Source of the DNA: Cyanophora paradoxa
Taxonomy: Eukaryota > Glaucocystophyceae > Cyanophorales > Cyanophoraceae
DNA length: 58,364 nucleotides
Direction of reading: 5' to 3'
NCBI GenBank assembly: GCA_004431415.1
Contig: QPMI01000697.1
Coordinates: forward strand, 1-58,364
Shown: piece after piece, positions 19,556 through 26,219 of the stretch
How the letters are laid out: the number at the start of each line of letters is the position of its first letter
Numbering within the stretch: position 1 is the first letter of the stretch
Made by a program: the position numbers and the translations under genes
The notes under the pieces: model-generated
Seen by the model: the letters and a program-made list of their open reading frames with translations, nothing else
Databases searched by the model: none
Told to the model about the DNA's origin: nothing

Positions 19556-20604
19556 ATGACCTCTCTATTAGAAATCCCAAACTACGAATTTGCAGCCAAA
19601 TCAATCCATAGCACCTCTCATGGAGTAGTTGATTCAACCCTGGGTATATTTGCACTGAAACTTCAAGCAACACCTCTTTCACAGAGAACAATATACTCAG
19701 AGTCAAAGAAATTCGATGTGATCGCAATGGAGGCAAGATAAGAACCACAGGAATTATAATCTCGAATAAAAATCAAGTTCAAGCAGGTCAAGTAGTTCCC
19801 GATTCAGCAATATATGATAATGTGAGTGGATTTACCACTGCACAGATAGTTACTTTTGGGAACACAAGCAATACTGCAGCTCTTGTAGTTAAGAGTGGAG
19901 GGGCATACTTTGGAGAGGCATTAAAGGTGAATGGAACAGTAACAGCACCCATACTAAATGCTGGAAGTGGAACTTTTGAGAGTCCAATAACTTTTCAGGG
20001 TGGATTTAATGCGAGTAGTCTTTCAGTTGGTGTTGGTGTCTTCTCCACAAAGTTAAACACACCTGAAATTCAAACAACAGCTGCACTGAATATAAAAAGA
20101 AATGCAGTTGTTACAGCAACCATTAACAGTGTTTCCCCATCCATTGATCTACTTAAATATCTGAAAGTTCCACACCCTCGTTTTTGTGTTGTTGCTTATT
20201 CAACATCAGGATTTAATGTTGGAGCAACAGTAGCAACAAGGAAATTCACTTATAATAGAGTTCTTGTAGATGCAAGCAATAGTGTCAGCAACGCAGGCTA
20301 TTTTACAGCACCTGTTTCAGGAATTTATAGATTCTTCTTTATGGTTCAAATGTCAACAACAGCATCCACAGGGGAGTGTAGAATTAGTTTTCAAAAGAAT
20401 GATTTGTTTATTTCCCCCCAATCGGTTCAAGTATTTTCAACTTTCAATGGAAAGCGAAGTGTTCACATGGAGGCTTCTTTTCCTGTATATGAAAACGAAT
20501 CTGTGAATGTCATACATATCTGGTCATCATACATATATGTTGAACCAACGGGGACAATTGGTGGTACTACCTGTTTCGGGGGGCATCTCATCAGTAGATT
20601 ATAA
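19556..20604 (+). CDS. Adhesin 1: shared N-terminal domain plus C1q-like head, one frameshift
   Basis: This is the first of four tandem paralogues. It starts MTSLLEIPNYEFAAKS and shifts frame near 19740 into KIRTTGIIISNKNQVQAGQVV, AALVVKSGGAYFG and a repetitive beta stem (ALKVNGTVTAPILNAGSG). The last 140 residues (about 20170-20602) run from PRFCVVAYSTSGFNVG through FTAPVSGIYRFFFMVQMS to ESVNVIHIWSS, ending GGHLISRL. This order of an aromatic strand, AGxFTAPxxGxYxF and a terminal FxGxLIS strand is that of C1q/TNF-like trimeric jelly-roll heads. It follows the giant fibre by 19 bases on the same strand. A trimeric receptor-binding spike anchored by the shared N-terminus is the likely role. 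Domain call by motif reading only. Confidence 0.75.
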
Positions 20605-20626
20605 ACTTTTTGTAGGGGTTTTATAG

Positions 20627-21649
20627 ATGGCTACCCAAATCGCAGTCCCTGTTTTCTGTTATGCAGCGCCTAAATTGCATCAACTGAACCACACAGTCAC
20701 AGATGCTATTCCCGGGTTTATTTGCACAGAAACCACAGGAGCAGATTCGTTTACTCAAAATTCGATTATCAGATGCAAGGAAATTCGATGTGATAGAAAT
20801 GCTGGAAAAATAAGAACCACTCAATTAATCGTGAGTAACAAGAATCAGGTTTTAACAGGTGGTGTAGTTGCTGATGCAGCAATTTATGATGATGCAGGAG
20901 GGGTGACCACACCACAAATTGTTACTTTTGATGGGACAGAAAATAATGCAGCACTTGTAGTTAAATCAGGTGGAGCATGGATAGGTTCGGGAGCTTTTGT
21001 GAATGGGACACTCTCAGCTACAAACGTTTTAATTTCAGGAGCAACAACATTTACAGGTGTTGTGAATGCAAATGGTGGTCTTTCTGTTCCTACTAATACA
21101 GTCCCTGTAATGACCACAACCACAAAGATACAAACACCTGAAATAGATACAGGAGCAAATGTGGATCTGATTCTGAAACGAAATAGTACAGAAGTTGCAC
21201 GAATTGATGCAGGAGGTCTCACAATCGCAGCAAACTTTTATTTGAAGCAAGCAACCCAACCTCGATTCTGTGTTGGGTTCGGTTTAGCAACAAGAGATGC
21301 AGTCTTTGGACGTCTTACGAATTGGTTGCATGAATTCTTTGATAATACCAACTCATTCGATTTAGTAGAAGGGAAATTCACAGCACCTGTTTACGGAGAT
21401 TACAGATTCTCTCTAACTGCTTATAGTATTACTACATCAACTGTGAGTGTAGATCTGAAAGTAAATGATCAGAATGTTTCAACAGAATTCAATTTCAGGG
21501 TAAACAACTCACAAACTGTAACCAACAAAACAATCAATTTGAGCGCAATAGTAAGACTTGGAGCAGGCGATAATGTTTCTATTCATGCTAATCATACTTA
21601 TCTTTCGGAATTCACAACATTTAGTGGCGAATTGCTGAGCATAATTTAA
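20627..21649 (+). CDS. Adhesin 2: shared N-terminal domain plus C1q-like head, intact, 340 residues
   Basis: This is an intact frame from MATQIAVPVFCYAAPKLHQ. The N-terminal shared domain has SIIRCKEIRCDRNAGKIRTT, QLIVSNKNQVLTGG and NAALVVKSGGAWIGSGAFV. A stem follows (LSATNVLISGATTFTGVVN and PEIDTGANVDLILKRNSTE). The C-terminal head runs from QPRFCVGFGLATRDAVFGR through GKFTAPVYGDYRFSLTAYS to GDNVSIHAN and FSGELLSII, a C1q-like pattern that parallels adhesin 1 but with clearly different sequence. The gene lies 22 bases after adhesin 1 and is preceded by GGGGTTTTATAG directly before the ATG. It is probably a virion surface trimer that contacts host glycans or proteins. Paralogy within the window is seen directly; function is inferred. 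Confidence 0.8.
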   Translation: MATQIAVPVFCYAAPKLHQLNHTVTDAIPGFICTETTGADSFTQNSIIRCKEIRCDRNAGKIRTTQLIVSNKNQVLTGGVVADAAIYDDAGGVTTPQIVTFDGTENNAALVVKSGGAWIGSGAFVNGTLSATNVLISGATTFTGVVNANGGLSVPTNTVPVMTTTTKIQTPEIDTGANVDLILKRNSTEVARIDAGGLTIAANFYLKQATQPRFCVGFGLATRDAVFGRLTNWLHEFFDNTNSFDLVEGKFTAPVYGDYRFSLTAYSITTSTVSVDLKVNDQNVSTEFNFRVNNSQTVTNKTINLSAIVRLGAGDNVSIHANHTYLSEFTTFSGELLSII

Positions 21650-21668
21650 TTTCTACAAGTAGTATAGA

Positions 21669-21932
21669 ATGTCGAATATCTACCAAGTGGTTCTTTCAGA
21701 TACTGAAAATCTCGCAATGGAATATTGCGCTTTATCTGTTCAAGATTGGATTGATAATGCTGTTCACAACAGGGCGAGAATTGCAATTGATGAAATTGTT
21801 CAGAAAGAGATTCAATCTTGCATCTCATCAGGAGTTCAAATACCAACCTCAAAGGAAGCAATTGTGTCACAGGCATTCCAAAGGGGAACTGTAAAGAAAG
21901 GTATTGAGTATAATAATGTTACAGAAGAGTAG
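21669..21932 (+). CDS. Small conserved protein between adhesins, 87 residues
   Basis: This is an intact short frame beginning MSNIYQVVLSDTENLAMEY, with LSVQDWIDNAVHNRARIAIDEIVQKEIQ in the middle. The WIDN...R.RIA.DEIV pattern reminds me of short proteins found beside tail-fibre genes in some bacteriophages, but I cannot name the family. It is probably helical. Its place inside the fibre/adhesin array suggests a role in assembly or folding of these spikes, perhaps as a small chaperone; this is inference. No membrane segment or metal site is seen. Confidence 0.6.
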   Translation: MSNIYQVVLSDTENLAMEYCALSVQDWIDNAVHNRARIAIDEIVQKEIQSCISSGVQIPTSKEAIVSQAFQRGTVKKGIEYNNVTEE

Positions 21933-21969
21933 TGAACATTATTTTCTTTCCTTCTTAGTAAAAGAAGCA

Positions 21970-22814
21970 ATGGGTGAATATAATCGAGTTCAACTGCCTA
22001 TATATTCCTTGGATCCCCTGCAATGCATTTTCGCCAGCATGAAGTTAATGATGAGGTTCGTGGTTTAGAATCCACAGAGAGACCCAACTCCAATGGTAAC
22101 TCCTTTGATAAAAATTCGATTATTCGAGTTAAAGAGCTGAGAGCTGATAAGAATTCTGGTGTGGTTAAAACAACTCGACTGCTTGTCACAAATGCAAACT
22201 TCTTTCAGCCTACCAATGGAGGTCCAGATGCTTACAGTGTTGATCTGAAAGCCCTTGATTTCGATAAGAATTCTGCAGCTGTCACTGTGAGATCAGGAGG
22301 AGCATTTATTGGGGGTGGCTGTCGAATTTCAGGTCAGCTTTCATCCTCAATTTCGTATAATGATGTCCCAGATACTCTAGAGCAAAATGTGGAAGACCCC
22401 CAACGAATTCGATTATATACTCCTGTCGCACAGCAGCCATTAATTCAATTTTACATTGGATATACTGTTACTCTTGAAAACTCGGAATTAATTGAAGGAA
22501 CCAAAAGAGTACTGAGAGGTCTTGCGATTCCATCTGCAATGCTTTCCCTTTGTAGAGCCAACAACAATCAAGTAGGTCATAAATACTATTTCAATGTTCA
22601 GGGATATAATCATTTCGGTTATGGCTACTGTGTTTATAATAATAATTTCACCTTTGACTTGTTTGTTACAGATATTGGGTTATATACTATAACTCTTATC
22701 GGTTTGAGAACAGATATAGCCGCTGTATCAGCTCTTAGAGGTGTAACTCCTGATACTCTTTCAGTTACAGGGTTTTACCAAGAGCCAGATGTAATTGATG
22801 ACCCAACCCCATAA
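21970..22814 (+). CDS. Adhesin 3: shared N-terminal domain plus second type of head, one frameshift
   Basis: I choose the ATG at 21970 (MGEYNRVQLPIYSLDP), 6 bases after a GTAAAAG box. The frame shifts near 22015 into AMHFRQHEVNDEVRGLEST, which then aligns with adhesin 4. The shared domain has SIIRVKELRADKNSGVVKTT, RLLVTNANFF and AAVTVRSGGAFIGGG. The head (about 22380-22812) differs from the C1q-like type. It contains RIRLYTPVAQQPLIQFYIG, VLRGLAIPSAMLSLCR, FNVQGYNHFGYGYCVYNNNF and YTITLIGLRTDIAA. The same head type occurs in adhesin 4. I do not recognise the head fold; it is beta-rich with alternating hydrophobic residues. It is likely a receptor-binding spike like its neighbours. Confidence 0.7.
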
Positions 22815-22837
22815 AAGATATATCCCTTTAATGTAAA

Positions 22838-23671
22838 ATGGCTGAGCAACCCCCACTTGAACGAATTATTACACCACAGCTATCATTAGCTGCCCCAGCA
22901 AACCATGTTCTGCAGCATGCTACCTTTGATGATGTAGAGGGTCTCCAATCAACAGAGGTCCAACCTACAATGAACACCTTTGGTTCCACCCACAAACTGA
23001 GATTACAGGAACTCAGATGTGATAAAAATAATGGTATAGTTAAGACAACTAAGCTACTTGTCACAAATGCAAACTTTTCTGCTCATTATGGAGACCCAGA
23101 TAGCTATGGAGATCCTCTGTCTACTTATTCTTTTGAATCTAGGTCGGGAGCTATTAACTGCAAATCGGGGGGAGCTTATATTGGTGATGGTCTTAGGGTT
23201 GGTGGGGCTGTTGGAGCGCCTTTATTTGTGAATGATCAACCCAATCCCATTGATCCCAATACAAGAATTCGAACCTATGTCCCCAGCATGAATGCCCCAT
23301 ACATTATAAAGATATTCCCCATTGTTGTAAATGAACAAACAGCAGTAGTAGACTCTCTTGTTGAAATTGGTGACCACTACAAGGTAGTTGTGGATATCCC
23401 ACCAGATGTTTATGCTCTTTGTCAAGTAGAGGGTGGAACTCCTAATTTTGCAGTTGTGATCACCCCATATGATAATTTTGGTATTGCTTATCATGGAGTC
23501 AATTTCGGTTTAGAAGATTACCAGTTCCTGGTTAGAGCCACCAAGTTTGGTATCTACAAGTGTGTATTATATGCTGAGAGAACCGATTTTATTGCAAAGC
23601 AGAATACCTATGCTGAATACTATGGGACAAATCGATATTTCCCCATTTTTGGGCAGGATACTGCTCCATAA
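22838..23671 (+). CDS. Adhesin 4: shared N-terminal domain plus second type of head, intact, 277 residues
   Basis: This is an intact frame from MAEQPPLERIITPQLSLAAP. The shared N-terminal domain is clear: LRLQELRCDKNNGIVKTT, KLLVTNANFSAHYGDPDSYG and GAINCKSGGAYIGDGLRVGG. The head (about 23240-23668) has RIRTYVPSMNAPYIIKIFP, VVVDIPPDVYALCQVEGG, VVITPYDNFGIAYHGVNFGL and YKCVLYAERTDFIAKQNTY. It matches adhesin 3 position by position but with many changes, so the pair arose by an old duplication. It lies 23 bases after adhesin 3, with an ATAAAAGATATATCC box in between. Fold not recognised. Role as a virion attachment protein is inferred from the array. Confidence 0.75.
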   Translation: MAEQPPLERIITPQLSLAAPANHVLQHATFDDVEGLQSTEVQPTMNTFGSTHKLRLQELRCDKNNGIVKTTKLLVTNANFSAHYGDPDSYGDPLSTYSFESRSGAINCKSGGAYIGDGLRVGGAVGAPLFVNDQPNPIDPNTRIRTYVPSMNAPYIIKIFPIVVNEQTAVVDSLVEIGDHYKVVVDIPPDVYALCQVEGGTPNFAVVITPYDNFGIAYHGVNFGLEDYQFLVRATKFGIYKCVLYAERTDFIAKQNTYAEYYGTNRYFPIFGQDTAP

Positions 23672-23693
23672 GAATATTGGTTATATATAGAGT

Positions 23694-23966
23694 ATGGATA
23701 GTAAAACAAAAAAGTTTATTGATGCTGCTATGACAGTTCATGGTAAAGATAAATTCGATTACAGTGAGACACATTACATCAAAGCTCAAGAGAAAGTATC
23801 TGTTAGATGTTTGCAGTGTAACAAGGTGATCCTTACATATCCCTTTAATCATGTGAAGGGATCAGGTTGTAGGGAATGCAACAAAAAGCATTCTCAGGCT
23901 TACAGGAAAAGGGCTACTTCATCAATCAAAGTAGAGTACAGGGATATTTGCATTAGGTTCGATTAG
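23694..23966 (+). CDS. Small treble-clef zinc-finger protein (DUF723-like), 90 residues
   Basis: The protein reads MDSKTKKFIDAAMTVHGKDKF, then DYSETHYIKAQEKVSVRC, LQCNKVILTYPFNHVKGSGC and RECNKKH. The order of a helix with HGxxKFDYS, a Y...V.VxCxxC pair, then an FxxHxxGxGCxxC pair, is that of small treble-clef domains common in phages and large DNA viruses, often described as DUF723-like. These are frequently linked to homing-endonuclease-type or DNA-binding contexts. Four Cys (two CxxC pairs) would bind one zinc. It lies 22 bases after adhesin 4, with GGTTATATATAGAGT before the ATG. DNA binding is inferred; no nuclease motif is seen. Confidence 0.7.
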   Translation: MDSKTKKFIDAAMTVHGKDKFDYSETHYIKAQEKVSVRCLQCNKVILTYPFNHVKGSGCRECNKKHSQAYRKRATSSIKVEYRDICIRFD

Positions 23967-23995
23967 GATTAATTAATTTTTCTAAGGTATTCTTA

Positions 23996-24394
23996 ATGGA
24001 GACTAAATACAGAGGCTTTCATGTAATGCTTGATTACAAGGCTAAAACAGCTATAGCAACAGGTTATGAGCATGTTAGCTTTCTTGGTAATTGGATTATG
24101 AGAACCCTTGAACAAGCAATATTGAGACAAGGTATTAGGATTGTTCATAAACACTGTGAGATATTTGATGGGAAACTATCACCTCCTGGTTTTGCATTGG
24201 TTCTGCTATTAGATGAAAGCCATTGTACAGCTCATTGTTATTCCAATGAAGGCATGTTAGCAATTGATATATTCAGTTGTGGTAAAGAAGCTCAGCATAA
24301 AACACAAGCAGTAGCAGATGAGATCGATAAAACAATGAATTTCCTCACATTTGAGAAGACTGAGAGACATAAACATGATAGATTCCCGTTTTAA
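23996..24394 (+). CDS. S-adenosylmethionine decarboxylase-like protein (SpeD/SpeH family), 132 residues
   Basis: This looks like the pyruvoyl-dependent S-adenosylmethionine decarboxylase proenzyme of the short prokaryotic type, which supplies aminopropyl groups for spermidine synthesis. Visible family signs are an N-terminal GFHVMLD strand, a helix with LEQAILRQGIRIV, and the core LLLDESHCTAHC...AIDIFSCG. The Ser in ESH is the self-cleavage site that becomes the pyruvoyl group; the His in TAH and the Cys in FSCG match the processing and catalytic residues. Length fits the family (about 120-135). The block that normally reads TWPEYG after the processing His is CYSNEG here, at the same spacing, so substrate choice may differ. 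The gene is the last of the plus-strand row, 29 bases after the zinc-finger gene, and has an open frame. An auxiliary metabolic gene acting on host polyamines is inferred. Confidence 0.8.
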   Translation: METKYRGFHVMLDYKAKTAIATGYEHVSFLGNWIMRTLEQAILRQGIRIVHKHCEIFDGKLSPPGFALVLLLDESHCTAHCYSNEGMLAIDIFSCGKEAQHKTQAVADEIDKTMNFLTFEKTERHKHDRFPF

Positions 24395-24483
24395 TGGGTT
24401 TCTATAATGATAATCAGGGTGATTTACCTTTTTTATTACAATAGCTTTCTACAATGATTATTTTCCGGATTCCGGACATTTTT

Positions 24484-24504
24484 TACAGTAGACATTCTAC
24501 TGTA
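24484..24504. terminator. Hairpin 1 downstream of the decarboxylase gene
   Basis: A perfect eight-base stem, TACAGTAG/CTACTGTA, encloses a five-base loop about 90 bases after the last stop codon on the plus strand. It may end transcription or protect the 3' end of the message. Inferred from position. Confidence 0.45.
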
Positions 24505-24541
24505 TGATGTAGCCGAAATATGAATGCACCCTACACATTCA

Positions 24542-24579
24542 AGTGTAAGATTTCGAATAATGTTCGATTTCCTTACACT
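24542..24579. repeat. Hairpin 2, AGTGTAAG...CTTACACT
   Basis: An eight-base perfect stem encloses 22 bases that contain a second, weaker dyad around TTCGAATAATGTTCGA. With hairpin 1 it forms a structured zone in the non-coding right end of the viral element. Confidence 0.45.
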
Positions 24580-24822
24580 AAAACTCAGCATCTGCCCAAG
24601 ATTCCCCCTATAATTAAAGTGGCCTCAAGGTTGACTCATATTAATCGATAGTATATGGATTTTGTTACGAATTCAATGCAAGGGTTGACTAAGTGGGTTG
24701 AGTTGACTCAAATTTCACAGGAAATAACAATGAATCAGAGTATAAAATGCATTTTTTGAATCAACTACACCAACTAACACTGAGATTTTCACAATATATG
24801 AGGTCCTTACTGAATATGGTTT

Positions 24823-24926
24823 GTGTCACAGGTGTCACAGGTCTATCCCGTGGATTTTAAAAATCAATTTCTCACTAGGACTTTCCTTGGGATTGACCTG
24901 TGACACCTGTGACACCTGTGACACCC
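24823..24926. repeat. Iteron inverted repeat, copy 2 (TGTGACACC units)
   Basis: The right arm has three perfect TGTGACACC units (24899-24925), and the left arm has two reverse-complement units (24823-24839, the first lacking one base). Both arms are bordered by GGTCTATCCC or GGGATTGACC and flank an AT-rich spacer with ATTTTAAAAATCAATT. Design and sequence match copy 1 at 6779-6905, so the two are related cis elements in non-coding DNA of the virus. Confidence 0.75.
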
Positions 24927-25167
24927 AAATTCCTAAGGGTCCCCCCTTAGACTCAACAAAACAATGATAAAATCATATAAGTTTCATGTATAATTACGAT
25001 TGAATTCAATAAGAGATCTATTTGTTAATATAAACAAATGAATCATTTATGGATCTTAATCGAGTTTAGCGATATGTTTCCGATTAAATGAATTAAATTT
25101 AATTAAATTTAATCGAGAAAGTACATGAATATAATATCGATTAAATCAATTAACTTTTAGACCAATC

Positions 25168-25195
25168 ACACATAGTAAAATGCGGAGTTTTAACC
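25168..25195 (+). repeat. 28-bp inverted repeat, left arm
   Basis: This is ACACATAGTAAAATG...TTTTAACC. Its exact reverse complement lies at 25423-25450, so a segment of 283 bases is bounded by perfect inverted repeats. The right arm ends at the composition change between virus and host. Confidence 0.85.
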
Positions 25196-25422
25196 AGAGG
25201 CAAGATCTAATTGAGATTCAGTTATATTATTCGGAAATATATACAGATTATCGATTAACTCAGTAAGACTAATCGGAAAATAAGAGAAATTTACGATAAA
25301 ATATCAAAAAGAATACAAAATAATCGAAATAATTGAATATTCGATAAGATATACACAGATTATCGATTGATTGAAATAGAATATACGAGATATATCAACA
25401 AAATCAATTAAGATAAGCCGAG

Positions 25423-25450
25423 GGTTAAAACTCCGCATTTTACTATGTGT
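25423..25450 (-). repeat. 28-bp inverted repeat, right arm at the virus-host composition border
   Basis: This is the perfect reverse complement of 25168-25195. The next bases (AGTAGCATTCGACG) are host-like in composition. It could be the outermost viral terminal repeat or one end of a small inverted-repeat transposon that inserted at the border. No target-site duplication is obvious next to either arm. Confidence 0.8.
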
Positions 25451-26219
25451 AGTAGCATTCGACGTTTGCTCGCCGAAATAGTGGTTGGCATTTTCGGAAT
25501 CTCTGTTCGTGGAAAAGCGGAATTAATTTTGCGCCCGGAGACCGATACGTAAACGTATATGCATTTCGAATTCGGCAATAGAATGCGCACTGAACCGGAT
25601 TTCTGTGGCAGAGAAGATTTCCGCTTCTTCGGCCAGGACGCTGGATCCGCTCACAGGATCTATAATCGAGATCTGGATCGGCGCTCCACGCTGCAAAGAA
25701 TAAATCGATCAGAAGACGTCACCGCGCATGGGCAGCTAGCTTGCAATTGTACACGTATCAGCGCGCTCACGACTAAATTGTTGCCCTGAATCGTCACGAA
25801 ACCGCTTGAGCCCGTCTGCGTCAGAAATAGAAATATTAGATTCTGCTGTTTGCTGTGTACATGTACATGTCGTGGAGTTTGGACTCTCCAGCTGGCTAAG
25901 CTTGGAAAAAATAACGATGGTGGCACACAGTGGGGGTTGTCACGATGGGATTTGCAAGGGAGACCCTGTAGGATCCATCGTTGCGTTGCTCGCCGCCTGT
26001 GACATTGAACTGAAGGAATTCGAATGCGGAAAATCGCGTGATGGTGATATCATAACTATTAATTGCGTGATCATGAGCCGCAAGGAAGTGTTAAAAAAGC
26101 ACCGCAAAGCCGTTGACGACGATTGCAACAAGTGGCAGCCGAGGCTGGTGCAATTGTGCGCTTCAGAGGTATATATATCGATGAGCTGAAAGAGCACTAG
26201 CTATAGTGTCGAGATAGAT
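25451..26219. other. Host-side flank without a firm gene
   Basis: A plus-strand frame at 25918-26189 (MVAHSGGCHDGIC...) has a protein-like composition with ELKEFECGKSRDGDIITI, but I see no family, splice context or neighbour to support it. The rest shows no recognisable feature. Confidence 0.35.

Larger units (their letters stand above)
24395..24822. other. Viral non-coding region with hairpins
   Basis: No gene is seen after the decarboxylase stop. Besides the two hairpins listed separately, the stretch is AT-rich with no clear coding bias on either strand. Confidence 0.6.
24927..25450. other. AT-rich right terminal region of the viral element
   Basis: About 500 bases with no gene. The region is strongly AT-rich and dense in ATCGATTAA-type motifs and short palindromes (AATTAAATTTAATTAAATTTAAT near 25090-25120, abbreviated here as an AAATTTAATT direct repeat). 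A TACAGATTATCGATT-type motif occurs near 25240 and again near 25355. GC content rises sharply just after 25450, which marks the probable virus-host boundary. Confidence 0.6.

Noticed and set aside
1-25450. Virophage or giant-virus genome instead of a Polinton-like element
   Set aside because: The rve integrase with a protein-primed PolB carrying the Polinton N-terminal zinc-finger block fits Polintons better, and no typical giant-virus informational genes are present. A relationship to virophages through capsid and ATPase genes remains possible.
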